A DNA stretch of 64,000 nt. Origin: Xiphias gladius (taxonomy: Eukaryota; Chordata; Actinopteri; Istiophoriformes; Xiphiidae). Made by a program: the position numbers and the translations under genes. The stretch spans positions 4,348,100-4,412,099 of the forward strand of contig NC_053421.1 of NCBI RefSeq assembly GCF_016859285.1, read 5' to 3'. The notes beneath the pieces were generated by a model. It was given only the letters and a program-made list of their open reading frames with translations, made no database searches and was not told the origin of the DNA. Positions 1 through 27,896 of this stretch are shown piece after piece (position 1 is the first letter of the stretch; each line of letters opens with the position of its first letter).

Positions 1-1263
1 CAATCCATGGGTAACGAGGCTCGAACGCTGCAGCTCAAATATGAATACTGTAGAGTGAATGAACAGCACACACCTCAGAGCAGCTCTTAAAATTTATGAA
101 GCCGTATAAATGGAACTTAAGACAAGTGTTATCACCATGGTTGTAACACTGTTAAATGAACCTGAAGTAAAGACGCAGGACTTTCAAAGTCACTTTCTAT
201 AAAGTCCCTGAAGACACAAACATAAAGACACAGAGGGACTTAAAGCTGCTTGTCAAAGTGGAAAATAAAGAAAAATAAGGTGAATACCTTTGGAGCAACA
301 GTGTAGTTTGCATGGGAGAATTTTTATGTACTTTACTCAGTTTGGGAAATGACGGCCGACTCTCGATTAGCTTGACGGAGTACATCTGGGTGGAGACCTT
401 TATTAAAAATAAGGGTTGCTATGTTGAGAGAAAAGCTGAAAAAACGCTGGACTCATATGGACTCACAAATGTAGGAACAGTAAATTCCCAGTATATGACC
501 TGAGCTACCTACAGAGACTGATCTATACCAGTGAAGCCTGCACCAGAGTGATCAGATTATGTGACTAACACAGACAACCACCAGTAGGGCTTGTGATAAA
601 AATTTGATTATGATCAGTGTTGATTTCGTAAACAAAAACTATAATGAAAAATATTTGTTGATTAACGTTTAACAATGAAAACAAGACTAAAACTCAATAA
701 AAAATAACCTTTGAAAATAAAAACTATGAAAATATGTATTATACGAAACCATAATAAAAACGAAATGTTAATGTCAATGACTGACTAATTTACAAATGAA
801 CTTATTACTGTTTTAATGCAACAACCTGCAAACATCTGCGGAATCACACACTCTGGCCAAAGTAGCTCTTGCTCAAAAGTTTACTTACCCACTTGACCTG
901 TTGCACTACCCCATTAACAAGTCAGAATGATAGATGTTATCTGATGTTACTGGTTCTTTAAAGACAGATTATTGGATTCAATTCATCTACATTTCACTGA
1001 GAGTTAGGCAAGAAGCAATGACAAAAACAGCCAGGACAAACTATGAAAACATGCAGACAGCAAGCCAGCAATTATAAAAAGGTAAGCTAATGTAAATGCT
1101 TTGGATGCAATGTTAACTTTACTTAAAACAAAGACTGCTACAGCTGTAGCATAAAAATTAAAAATTAGACTAAAATTTCACTAGATTAAAATATCTTTAG
1201 CCTTTGTTGATTAAAACTAGACTACAACTAATAAAAATCACGATTAAAATTTGACAAAAACTC
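1..1263. other. hace1: hace1 intron, AT-rich repeat, no gene
   Basis: No hace1 exon or other gene is visible. From about 580 onward the sequence is rich in GACTAAAACT-type units seen again at 1140-1260 and just past 2306. This suggests an older AT-rich repeat split by the Tc1-like element at 1264-2306. Confidence 0.5.
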
Positions 1264-2306
1264 ATACAGTCACAGAGCACGTTATTAGGAACACCTGTAA
1301 ACCTGCTTATTCAATTCAATTTCAATTCAATTTTATTCATATAGCGCCAAATCAAAACATACATTATCGCAAGGGACTTTACAGAGTAAGGTCAAGACTT
1401 TACAATATTATAGAGAGAAACCCCACATGAGCAACCATGTGGTGTCAGTGGAGAGGGAAAACTGCCTTTAACAGGAAGAAACCTCTGACAGAAGTAGGAC
1501 AGACCAGATTTCGCCCCCTAAATTTCTTCCCAGAGAAGCATATCAGAATTTACAACACCTCCAAACTTAAGGTGGATGGGCTACAACAGCAGAAGACCAC
1601 TTCAGGTTCCACTCCTGTCAGTCAGAGAACAGATATCTGAGGCTGCAGTGGGCACAGACACACCAAAACTGGACAGTTGAAGACTGGAAAAACGTAGCCT
1701 GATCCGATGAATCTGGATTTCTGCTGAGACACGCTGATGGTGGGGTCAGAATTTGGTGTGAACAGCACGAATCCATGGAACCAACCTGCCTTGTGTCAAC
1801 AGTCCAGGCTGGTGGTGGTGGTGTAATGGTTTGGGGAATGTTTTCTTGGTCCGTTAATACCATCAATCAGTCCATCATGGTTTGATTGCCACAGCCTATC
1901 TGAGTATTGTTGCTGACTATGTGCGTCCCTTCATGGCCACAGTTTACAGTCTTCTAATGGCTACTTCCAGTAGGATAATGCAGCATGTCACAAAGCCCAA
2001 GTTGTCTCAAACTGGTTTCAGGAACATGACAGTAAGTTCAGTGTACCTAAGTGGCCTCCCCAGTCACCAGATCTGAATCCACTTTGGGACGTGGTATAAC
2101 AGGAGATTGGCAGCATGAATGTGCAGCTGACAAATCTGCAGAAATGATGTGATGCAGTCACGTCAACATGGACCAGAATCTCAAAGGAATGTTTCAAACA
2201 TCTTGTGGAATCCAGGCCACAATGAACTGAGGCTGTTTTGAGAACAAAGGGAGGCCCTACCCAGTGTTAGTGTGGTGTTCCTAATAACTGCTCGGTGAGT
2301 GCACAT
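1264..2306 (+). mobile_element. Tc1/mariner-like transposon remnant
   Basis: Both ends carry the same terminal inverted repeat: GCACGTTATTAGGAACACC at the left and, on the other strand, GCAGTTATTAGGAACACC at the right. The interior keeps stretches resembling Tc1 transposase, such as an SPDLNP-type region near 2060-2090. Frames are broken by stops, so it is not functional. Another repeat is inserted near its left end. Confidence 0.75.
1312..1535 (+). repeat. Teleost dispersed repeat nested in the Tc1-like element
   Basis: It starts with tandem CAATTCAATTT units followed by TTTTATTCATATAGCGCCAA and a tail containing ACAGGAAGAAACCTCTGACA. This is a frequent repeat in spiny-rayed fish. It interrupts the left part of the transposon, so it inserted later. 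A related CAATTCAATTTTATTTAT start is seen near 21027. Confidence 0.6.
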
Positions 2307-2519
2307 TTTCAAACAAAGATTAAGACTAAAACTAAATCAAAAACAGGTCAACAAAATTAATAATGATCATGATATATCAATAATCTTTTTTACATAAGGA
2401 AGTAAGATAAGCAAACATGTTTAATACCATGAATTTCTTCTGCAAAGAATTGTGACTATAATGTGTACAAAACGGGACATTTTACAGTTGAAATATTAAC
2501 TATTCTGACCAACAGTCCA

Positions 2520-2905
2520 AAACCCAAAGATATTCCAGTTCCAGCTGTTACTGCCTGATAAATCACTTCATCCATTAATTGATTATCAAAATAGTTGTCT
2601 GTTATTTTTCTGTCAATTGACTGATCAATTAATCAACTAATTGTTTCAGAGCTATGCATACTGAGGTACAGTGTTGAAAAGATTAGTCAGTTAATCCATT
2701 CAATTCACTGTCTCTCTGTTTGGTTAGTAAATGAGTTATTGTTACATTTTGGACTATTGCATATTAAAAAACTTACCTTGTGCTCTGGGAAAGTGTGGGG
2801 ACACTTTTTCACATTTTGAAATGACATTTAATGAATAATAAAGTTATTAGAAAATAATTAACAAATTAATAGGTAGTAAAAAATTGTCAGTAGTTGTAGC
2901 CCTGC
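2520..2905. repeat. hAT-type MITE remnants (AT-rich)
   Basis: Segments such as TTAATCAACTAATTGTTTCA and a terminal TTGTAGCCCTGCAGTG resemble non-autonomous hAT elements of fish. The boundaries are uncertain. Confidence 0.35.
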
Positions 2906-3104
2906 AGTGAACTGGTTGGAGTATACAATGTTGAGAAAAAGTAAATGAATCCATTGGAATTATCTCCATTTATGTAGACATCTGTCTTAAAATCTGGTTA
3001 AAATTTAATATATGTTACAGTTATGAACAAACACAATCTATTTTAACTAATAACACAAATAACTGACAATGTTCTTGTCAATGCTGAATACATCATTTGA
3101 ACAT

Positions 3105-3600
3105 TCACAGTGTTGGTTGGAAAAAGTATGTGAACTTCTTAGCTACTGACATCGACAAAATCTATTTGGAGTCAGGAGTTAGCAAATCTGGAGTCCAATC
3201 GATGAAACTAGATTGGAGGTGAAGTATCTACAGATGTGAACCATGCTTCACAAAAAAAGATCTCAGGGGGAATTCTGATCAATAATTGTTGATTTGCTTA
3301 AAGCTGGAAAGGGATGCAAATTCATCTCACAGAGTTTAGATCTTCATCAGTCCACAGCTAGACAAACAGTCTATAAATGGATATGATCCAGCTCTGTGGC
3401 TACTCTGCTTAGAAGTGGGTGCCCAGCTAAATTGACTCCAAAGGTACAACGCAGAATGATCAGTGAGGTTAAAATCATGGTGCATGGAGCATGGCATCCA
3501 TGGTAGAACACCATGGTGGAAGCCACTGCTCTCCGAAAAAAAAAAAAAACAACAACATCACTGCATGCCTGAAGTTTGTCAAAGAGCACTACACTACACA
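3105..3600 (+). pseudogene. Tc1-like transposase relic
   Basis: It begins with the common fish terminal sequence GTGTTGGTTGGAAAAAGTAT. Then, in broken frames, come a helix-turn-helix-like part (GKGCKFISQSLDLHQSTARQ), an arm (SGCPAKLTPKVQRRM) and ITACLKFVKEH near 3560. The catalytic C-terminal part is missing. It lies 50 nt past hace1 exon 14. Confidence 0.7.
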
Positions 3601-3651
3601 ACCTGACACTACACAACGGACTGCATTTAGCTTCCACTCATCATGTCTTAC

Positions 3652-18795
<15,144 letters not shown>

Positions 18796-18950
18796 CATAG
18801 GTGAACGGTCCACCAGGGGATGAAGCTAGGGAACGAAGCCTCACCCGTCGGGTTTATTTGGTCCTAATGCGGTTGTGTTGTCCCTGGGCGTCGTCCATGG
18901 GCGCTGACAGAAGGGGGACCGTTTCTCTGACAGACACTGATTTACAGTAC
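18796..18950 (-). promoter_or_regulatory. hace1: hace1 5' flank, CpG-rich promoter region
   Basis: CpG-rich sequence spans roughly 18420-18920, centred on hace1 coding exon 1, and stops at an A/T-rich T-run near 18960. This marks the likely 5' UTR and TATA-less promoter. No divergent gene is visible on the plus strand. Confidence 0.5.
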
Positions 18951-19135
18951 ACTCATTATTTTATTTTATTTTTTTTTTTTTGACAGCCACACTGCTCTGC
19001 TCATTCACCCACAACGACTGCCCAGCCTCTGGTACTTCCTGTTATGATGACGCCCAAACCCTTTGCAGTGTGGGTGATGTAGTTTCAAAGGTCATTGGGT
19101 TTAAGGGACAACGCCAGTGTTTCTGCATGCCGTAG

Positions 19136-19766
19136 CCAGGGTTGCCAGGTCCGCGGTTTTCCCGAGGAATCGGACCACGTTTGAAGTGTTGTAGCACAGC
19201 GAGCTGCGAAGCTCTTTGCTGCCCGGTACCCGGCGCCCGCCTCTCGGTCCCAAAAGGTCGTCAGAGAAATTGCCAATATTTTAATTCTAGCATTTCATTG
19301 ACTAGAAGTTAGCCCGATGAGAGAACGTATAACAATGACTATCCTGTGCATAGGTTTTACACTCTTCACTGTTAATCTGCCAATCTGCATTATAGACACT
19401 TACAGTACAAATCTTATCAGACAGGATCCCTGAGACCTCAAAAAGCTTGAGAACCACTGGTCTACACCACAGAGCTATATTTTATTTACAATAATAAACC
19501 GTATCTAATTACACAAGGCCATTTTAGGACCCAGATGAAAGAACTGTTTGGTTAAAACTGCTTTTAATGCTGCCACAGTAAACATTTATGGTGTTACTTT
19601 GTAGATATTACAACACATCTGCTAATGGTAGCAATGCTGTTGGACTCTAAAAGCAGTGTATATGGTTTGGCAGAGGTATATTTTGAGTTATGGCACGGGG
19701 CTGAGTTTTGGAGGTTGTTTGATTGGCCATTGTGCTGGTTTTGTCAAACAGACCTGGCAACCCTAG
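19136..19766. repeat. MITE-like element with GGGTTGCCAGGTC inverted ends
   Basis: CAGGGTTGCCAGGTC near 19138 is mirrored by GACCTGGCAACCCTAG near 19751, on opposite strands about 630 bp apart. There is no transposase frame inside. It is likely a non-autonomous DNA transposon. Confidence 0.6.
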
Positions 19767-19769
19767 CTG

Positions 19770-21020
19770 TAGCAGACTGAGCTCAAATCACATTATGCAT
19801 CTTTGCTTTAAAGGATGGGTTCATCATTTTTCAAGATGACACCCACATGGCAGGCACCCACATGAACACTGAAACAGTTTTTGCTTGCTATAATTATTCC
19901 TCCTGTTCATGACGGGTCCATGTACAAAGTATAAATATTCACACATAGTTCATCTTGTACACTGGATAATCTATCTTTTGCGCTGTTTATGTGCTTTTCC
20001 TTCTACCAATTTCATATTCAATAAATACATTAAGACACTAGTTTATTTACTGCATTACTTTTGTCTATTAATAAAAAGACAAACAAATGTGGAATCCAAA
20101 ACCAGCCAATATAAACTACAACTACAAAATTGCAATCATTCAAAATTAAAAAGAGCTACAATGTGTAATGCAAAGAAATTTGATTTGCATCTCAAATCAG
20201 TCTTTATTATCTGTCTTTTGGTTTGTGTTTCAAATTTTTTGGTTTGTGAGTCACAGTTTTTCATTTGCACTTCTTAATTTTCTTCATGCTTCTCAGTTTT
20301 TCTTTGGGTTTTTCATTTAGTCTTTGTGCTTCTAAGTTTTTCAGAGCTTGGTCATTACAGTAAGTCAATGACTGTAAATAGACAAAGGTTCCTGGGCGGG
20401 GATTGTCTCTGTGGTTCTTCTATTGGTCCGATAGTTGTGAGACCTCTCCTGCAAGGAACTCTGGGAAGTGAAATACAGAGAATTCAACCTGGCGCTGATA
20501 GGCTTCATCAGCATCTTGTGAACTCGTCTGGCAAGGGCTTGTATGCAATGGAAATTCATTTATATGTAAAAGTCCCACACTCTATCATGCTGATAGCAAA
20601 GGCAGGGACTAAAATGCACGACTCAGACACTGAAATGGGTTCCAAAAAACACAGGCAGGCAATCAGGAACAGGCAGACAAAAGCAGAGGGCTAGGCAAAA
20701 GGCAAGATACAAATACGAGAACAGAGTCATACAGAGAACGCTAAGACTGGGAAATTGTTGGAAGGCTTGTTACAGAGAACGAAGGAAAACTGGCACAGAG
20801 GGAGGTGAGCACAGGAAATGCAACATGAAAACACAGAACAAAGAAAACATGGCCCAAGTAGCAGAGCTGGACATGAAACACTCCAGCTTTAATATAATTT
20901 AATTTATCAATTAACGTTAATATTTTCTCATGCTTCTATGGTCATGATTACTCACATTCTAATGTTATCTCATGTTAAGACCTTCACATAAACATGCACA
21001 AGTGAATATCAATGAAATTC
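19770..21020. other. hace1-bves spacer, repeat-like, no gene
   Basis: There are two 122-codon open frames at 19909-20277 and 20326-20694. The first is AT-rich low complexity; the second runs into A/G-rich sequence (AGGCAGGCAATCAGGAACAG) typical of fish dispersed repeats. No exon is recognised. Confidence 0.45.
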
Positions 21021-23005
21021 AGTTCAATTCAATTTTATTTATACAGCAACCCAATCATAACAGAGGTTAATATCAGGGCACATTTAATGTAGAGCAGGTC
21101 TAGACCGGACTCTTTATAGTAATATTTAGAGGGACACGACATTCCCTCATAAGCAAGCACTTGGTGACAGAGGCAAGGAAAAAAAACCTTTAACAAGTAG
21201 GCATAGCACAGTACCGGTAAAACCTAAAGATGTATAACAAAAATGAGACTAAAAATAAAACTAATAATTATAATAATAGGGTGAATAATAATACCAATAA
21301 AACTAAATCTAATAATAGATGATGATCATAATAATTGAAGCAGTGGGTGTTCAGCAGGATCATGGGGGCAGTAGGTGGTTTGCAGTCACAGATCCAGACT
21401 CTGCAGCACCAGGGGCAGAAATACCTGCAGGAAGCCACAGGAAGAGAGAGCACAAAACTACAGGAGAGGGAAGAAGTCAAGTTAGTAATGAGCATTGATG
21501 CCATTTGAATGTGTACAGATGGAGAGGGAGAGGAGGAGAGAGGAGCTTGGTGCATCATGGGAAGTCCCCTGGCAGTCTAGGCCTAAAAGCAGCATAACCA
21601 GGGGGTGAATCAAGCCAAGCCTGAGCCAGCCCTAACTGTAAGCTTTATCAAAAAGGAAGGTTTTAAGCCCACTCTTAAACAAGGAGATGGTGTCCGCCTC
21701 CCAGACTCAAACTGGAAGATGGTTCCACAGTAGAGGAGCCTGATAACTGAAGTCTCTGCCTCCCATTCTAGAGACTCTATGAACCACAAGCAAGCCTGTG
21801 TTCTGGGAGCGCAGTGTTCTAGTGGGGTAATAGGGTACTATGAGCTCTTTAAGACACGATGGTGCCTGACCATTAATGGCTTTGTAGGTGAGGAGGAGGA
21901 TTTTAAATTCTATTCTGAATTTTACAGGGAGCCAATGCAGAGAAGCTAATGAGAAATGCGATCTCTTTTCTTAGTTCATGTCAGTACTCGCGCTGCAGCA
22001 TTTTGGATCAGCTGGAGAGTATTTAAAGATTTGTTGGGACAGCCTGATAATAAGGAGTTGCAATAATCCAGCCTAGAGGTAACAAAAGATTGGACTAGTT
22101 TTTCTGCATCTTTTTGAGAAAGGATGTGCCTGATTTTTGCAATTTTATATAGGTGAAAAAAGGCAGTCTTGAAGTTTGTTTTATGTCAGAGTTAAAGGAC
22201 ATATCCTGATCAAAGAGAACTCCAAGATTCCTAACGATGGTGTTGCAGGCCCGGACAGTGCCATCTAGAGTAGCTATATCATGAGTTCATGCATTTCTGA
22301 GGTGCTGGGGGCCAAGTACAATTACTTCAGTTTTGTCTAAGTTTAACAGCAGAAAGTTGCTGGTCATCCAGGTCTTTATGTCCTTAAAGCATGCTTGAAG
22401 TTTAGCTAACTAATTGGTTTCATCGGGCTTCATTGACAAGTACAATTGGGTGTCATCTGCCTAACAATGGAAGTTTATGGAGCGTTTCCTAATAATATTG
22501 ACTAAAGGAATCATTTATAATGTGAATAGCACTGGTCCAAGCAGAGAACCTTGTGGAACTCCGTGACTTACTTTTGAGTATATGCAGGATTTATTGTTAA
22601 CATTCACAAACTGAAATCGATCTGATAGATGGGACTTAAACCAGCTTAGAACAGTTTCTTTAATGCCAATTAAATGTTCCAGTCTCTGTAATAAGATATG
22701 ATGGTCAATGGTATCAAATGCAGCACTAAGATCTATCAAGACAAGTACAGAGACAAGTCCTTTGTCTGATGCAGTAAGAAGTTCATTTGTGACTTTCACC
22801 AGTGCTGTCTCTGTGCTATGATGCACTCTAAATCCTGACTGAAAATCCTCAAATAAACTAGTATTATGTAAAAGTCACACAACTGGTTAGTGACAGCTTT
22901 CTCAAGGATCTTAGATAGAAAGAGAAGGTTAGATATGGGTCTATAGTTGGCTAAAACATCTGGATCAAGAGTAGACTTTTTAAGAAGAGGTTTAATTAAA
23001 ATTGA
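21020..23005 (-). pseudogene. L2/CR1-like LINE, reverse transcriptase relic
   Basis: Read on the minus strand the RT motifs come in order: NYRPISNLLFLSKILEKAVT (near 22940), [57 protein letters not shown] (near 22530), ADDTQLYLSMKPDETN (near 22460), then SRLDYCNSLLS and AINGQAPSCLKEL-type C-terminal sequence to about 21640. One open stretch of 103 codons (22515-22826) survives; stops elsewhere make it inactive. The lower end merges with a CAATTCAATTTTATTTAT repeat near 21027. Confidence 0.85.
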
Positions 23006-23450
23006 ATAGGGAAAGCATCTGTATCTTTATCCTCAGCTTTTTCAGGAAGGCGAATAAGAGAGACATTGGTGTGCTGAGAGTGATTCTCCAGGTTATTGTT
23101 TTTCCTGGTAAGGAGATCCTCCTTCTTTTCAATTTTTTCCACCTGGAGCTGCAGTTGTATGACATTGTCCTCAGTTTAGTCCACAGCTGTAGTTATTCGG
23201 CAATCGTGTGCTTCCATGTCAACTTTAACGTCAGTGATGCCACTGAGAATCTCAACCTGTCAGGGCAAATATTCTTTTTTAAGGGAACTGACAGTAAATC
23301 AAGGCTGCTTCCCATCTCTCCTCGATATAGACTTTCAGTTGCATTGGATTCAGTCAAGAGAACCCGCCTGCAGACAAGATGGTGGACTATCAACATCGGC
23401 CGGAAGTTGGCAACATTTGGCAGAAGTTACTGACGTTGGCCAGAAATTGC
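23006..23450 (-). pseudogene. L1/Tx1-like LINE ORF1 fragment
   Basis: Minus-strand translation gives a coiled-coil-like LQLQVEKIEKKEDLLTRKNN followed by NLENHSQHTNVSLIRLPEKA, typical of L1/Tx1-like ORF1 (coiled coil then RNA-binding domain). The match stops where the L2-like element starts, near 23005. Confidence 0.65.
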
Positions 23451-23474
23451 TAGTTTTTTTTTTTTTTAGTTTAG

Positions 23475-24925
23475 TTGATTTATTTTATATTCTAAGATTT
23501 ATTTATTTATCATTTATCTTTTGCTTAACTATTTAAATAAGTTACTAACAACAAATGAAGCCAGTGGATTTTCTCCTGCCTCCCATCAACTCTAATTTAA
23601 TGAAAACCTTTATTTAAAATGATTAAAATAACCATTTAGATTTATTTAAGACATATTTTAAAGCCAAAGTTTTAATCAAACTTTATTTGGAGTATAGCAC
23701 CTTTCATACAGGTTGGTGCAGGTCAAGCTGATAAGCCGATAAGACAGAACAAATGAAAAATTGATAAAAGGGAAAAATAAGTTTTGAGTTTGCATGTTTA
23801 TGTTACATTAACATTCAACTTTGTTCAATATCTAACATTTCAGACCTTGAAAGATCATAGTGTATAGAAAAAAATCCTACTAGCTCAAGGGGTATTTTAG
23901 TGTTCAGACAGGAAGGCGACAAACTGTTTATAGAAAGAGGCACATTACCATTTCAAACGTCACCGTTTGCTGTAGTATTAAGAAATCCTTCATTGAAACT
24001 AATGATCCTAGCCTGAATGATGAAAAGCAGACCTAGACCAAAGTACACAAATGCATATGGCTAGTGGTGTTTACTCACTTTTGGCAGTTTAATGTAACCA
24101 AACACCTTTGAAGCACTCCTGCTCAACCTGCTACTCAGGTCTGTTTAGGACTTGCTTCGTTAAGCACAGACATGAGAACTACTGGCTACATCAAAGTTTT
24201 GTTGAAAAAAGAGACGTCACTTTTAATATCTCACTGGCTATTTTTACAGTTATCTCCTGGATGCTTAGCGAATCTGTGACTGAATTCTCAGTGGGATGAC
24301 AGAAAACATTAATAAATCGCTCAAGCGCACATATCATATCAACCCGTTTTAATCAGCATTTTCCTATTTTATGTACGGCCTGACTCCAAATAGCACGGCC
24401 TTTTCTGCTGTGATCCTGCTTATGCCCTCACACCTCTGCAGGACCCTGAATGTCACCTGAAAAACACAAAGCATTAATTAGCAAAATGCCAGGTACTTTG
24501 TATAATTACTCTAAAGGGTGAGGGAAAAAAGACCTCCCAGAATTACAAGATTCAATCTACACCTCTTATACAATTTTAACAAAAGCTGAATGCTACAAAG
24601 GTCATCAGGTTCAGGTTTCATGTCACTGTACATGACCTGGCCTGCATTTGTTGTGTATTTGTTTGAGCTAGGTGAAATTATTGTCGCGGAAGCTTGTGTT
24701 TCAAAGTCATAAATGCAAAATTAAGACATCAGTAAGACTTTCTTATTGCACCTCCAGGGCGAAAACTTCAAAGGTCCGGCAGATTGAACTCGCCCTCCTT
24801 TATTCGTGTAGAGATTCCTGTGCTCAAACCAATTTGTCTCATCAGGTCTTAAGTCTAAAACTCTGGAAGATTCATACAATTTTACAGTATATTCTCCTTA
24901 ACATAAGAGAAAATGTATGTACTAA
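23475..24925. other. Spacer sequence, no gene seen
   Basis: AT-rich with short open frames only (for example 24108-24299). No recognisable exon, RNA gene or clear repeat end. Confidence 0.45.
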
Positions 24926-24929
24926 GCTA

Positions 24930-26020
24930 ACAGTGGCTTCAGAAAGTATTCACTTTTTGCACACTTCCTGTTGTAGATTTAATTTTACATGGATAAAATT
25001 ACCATGTTTGCACATCAATCTACACTCAATGACCCAAAATGACAAAGTGAAAACATGTTTTTAGAAATATTTGTTTATTAAAAAACAAAAACTGAAGTTC
25101 ACAGATGTTCTATGTGGCTTAAGTCTGGGATTTGAGTGAGCCACTCAAGGTCAGAGACGTGTCCTGAAGCCACTCCATCATTGTCTTGGTCATATGCTTC
25201 AGTTCATTGTCATGCTGAAAGGTGAACCGTCGCCACAGTCTCAGTCCTTTAAATGTTAAACTCCAAGCAGGCTGTCATGGGCCTTTTCTCAAAAGTGGCA
25301 TCCGTCTAACTACTGTATCATAAAGGTCTGATTCATGGAGATGGTCGTCCTTCCGGCAGGCTCTCCCATCTCTCCATAAGCCTTCTGAAACTCTCTTAGA
25401 GTGACCATTGGATTCTTGGTCACCTGCTGACCAAGGCCCTTCTTGCCCAGTTACCCAGTTTAGCCAGACGGCCAACCCCTGGTGGTTCCAAACTTCTTCT
25501 ATTTCACATGACTGAGGCCACTGTGCTCTTGGGGACCTTCAAATCTTTAAATGGTTTTATACCTTTGCCCTGATCTATGCCTCACCACAGTTTTATCAGA
25601 TAGGTTAACAGCGATTTCAGGGCTTGGTTTTTGTGCTGACATGCAGTATGCATTGTGGGACCTTTTATATACACAGGTGTGTGCTTTTCCAAACTATGTC
25701 CAATCAATTCAATTTTCCACAGGTGGACTCCAGTCAAGTTCGACACACATCTCAAGGGTAATTAAAACAAACAGGATGCACCTGACCACAATTTGGAGTC
25801 CCACAGTTACAGGTCTGAATACTTTTCTAAATTTGAGATTTCAGTTTTTGACTTTTAATAAATTTACCAAAAAAATTTAAATATGTTTTCACTTCATCAT
25901 TATGGGTCACTGAGTGTAGATTGAAGGGCAAAAATGGCAATTGCATCCATTCAAAATTAAATCACCACCACACTAATGTATCCAAAAAATTAAGGGGTGC
26001 AAATACTTTCTGAATGTCTA
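24930..26020 (-). mobile_element. Tc1-like transposon, internally deleted, long terminal inverted repeats
   Basis: The ends CAGTGGCTTCAGAAAGTATT (24930) and, on the other strand, CATTCAGAAAGTATTTGCAC (26018) belong to imperfect terminal repeats about 140-150 bp long. Both include CAATCTACACTCA and a shared TGACCCA. The interior minus-strand frame at 25275-25475 reads like the DNA-binding part of a Tc1 transposase (EGLWRDGRACRKDDHL). The DDE half appears mostly deleted. Confidence 0.8.
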
Positions 26021-26057
26021 ATATTTACCAGAGCCTTATCAGAATGAAATATTAGCC

Positions 26058-27826
26058 GCTAGTGTTGTCACGATACCAGAATTATGACTCTGATACGATA
26101 CCTGCCTAAATATCTCGATACCCATTCTGAAACGATACCACGGCAAAAAACAAGGCAGTGGAGGACGTGAAAACAAGCCGTAAAAAAGCGGGAGTGAATT
26201 ACATTACCACAGTGTGTTCATACATTTTCGAAAGGGATGGGGGAACTCTTCATTCAGATCAGTTCTTCACACATTCACATGTCACACAGCTGCTTATGAA
26301 AGGCTCAATCCTTGCATGGATACGAGTGAGCAGCACCGCAGTGCATATTTTAATAACCTTGTTAACTTCAAGGTTCTAAGCCAGGAGAACAAGCACATCA
26401 GTGTGCTCCTCAGTCAGCCTAATGCGTCTTGAACTGCAGATAATGCCTGATGTGCTGGACACTGGTTCTGAAGCGCAGCTTGGGGCTGGAATGCACAGGT
26501 ACTGTCTGGAAGAATTGGTAGGGTGGCTGCATGGGTCTTCCACCAGTTGAGTGGGTCTTCAAAAGCACTTATCTCTTTCATTTGTTTGTACAACAAGAAT
26601 TCATTTGTAAGCTGCTCAGCGGGGAATGCAGAATTACCCATCCCCACCTCAGCCCCATCTTTTCAAGCTTGATGGTGGACAGTCTGTTTCTCTTTTTCCT
26701 TGATCTTCCTGTTGCTGCTGCTCTGCTGCTTGGACCTGCCTCTTTGGCTGTCGTGGATCTTAATCAACCATTGCTTTCACCTCTTCCCTCATGATAATAA
26801 AAGTTTTCTTAACTCTTGGGTCAAGGACAGTTGCAATGTTAAGGCCAGTGTCCAGCAGTCTGCTTTCATATCTTGCTGTGAAGTCTGTTCTTATTCTGTC
26901 TTTCACGTTGCATGACAGAGTGCTTTCATGCAACATAAGTGCGGTCAATAGAGAGTAGACCTCCGCCAAGGAGGTGTATTGAATTGATAAACACAAATGA
27001 CATTAACTGTAAATTAATGTCATTTATATTTATTATTTCATGCTCAATAAAATTGTTTTTGTGTTTTCTTGATAGTTTTTTTCATACATGTAGGTTTGCT
27101 ATTGATAATGAATGGTCTGCGCTCTACTGAGTGCATTTTCTAGTAATAGAAATAATTATTGACAAAAATGTACACGCCATGATTACCATTACCAGTATTG
27201 ACTGAGTATAAACTGAACATTTGTAACTGGTGTTGTTGACCTGCATACATTTAAACTCCTGATTTTTAGCAGCTTGCAGGTTATAGTAAAGTTAACGTTA
27301 CTAGTGTGAATGTCGCATTTACATAAAGAGATGTTTGCCACACTGGTAAGTTAGCTAAAAAGTTAAAACCAAATTAAACATTTATCATTGCCCTTAATTG
27401 CCTCGTCACACTCCGATGGTGGCGTCATGCTTTTTGACTTATATTTGAGGGTATGGACATGATATAATCACGTTATCCATCACATTCGCTAATCTGTTGC
27501 TCTTTGAATATTTTGAAGAGGTCGGCATGTCTGTTGGCGAGATGCTTTGCCAAGTTGGAATTGTTGGTTCCCTTGGTCTGCATGGGTTTAAAACATCTGT
27601 AACGGACGGGCTTCGTGGTGTCTGCGGACTTGTCCTGACTGTTTGCTATGAAAGCGAAATAACGCTATATTTCGCTTTGTGTCTGCCTTGTCGACAATCG
27701 TGGATGTTTGGCAAGAACACTTGCAGTCATTTGCAGCCATGCCTCGCTTCTTTTCACCATGAAAGCTCAAAACGGTTGGCATGCCCACTATGCCTGCAGG
27801 CAGTAGAAGCACAGTGCTGCACACAC

Positions 27827-27896
<70 letters not shown>

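Noticed and set aside
1..3651. Further hace1 exons leading into the HECT domain
   Set aside because: I looked for the segment following HIIKGQ (a CEWFYEHL-type sequence) on the minus strand and did not find it; only repeats are visible.
20326..20694. A 122-codon plus-strand frame in the spacer
   Set aside because: No recognisable motif, an antisense frame also open over part of it, and the end runs into A/G-rich repeat-like sequence.
22515..22826. A 103-codon reverse-transcriptase frame as a functional gene
   Set aside because: It is one surviving stretch of a LINE whose neighbouring motifs are broken by stops.
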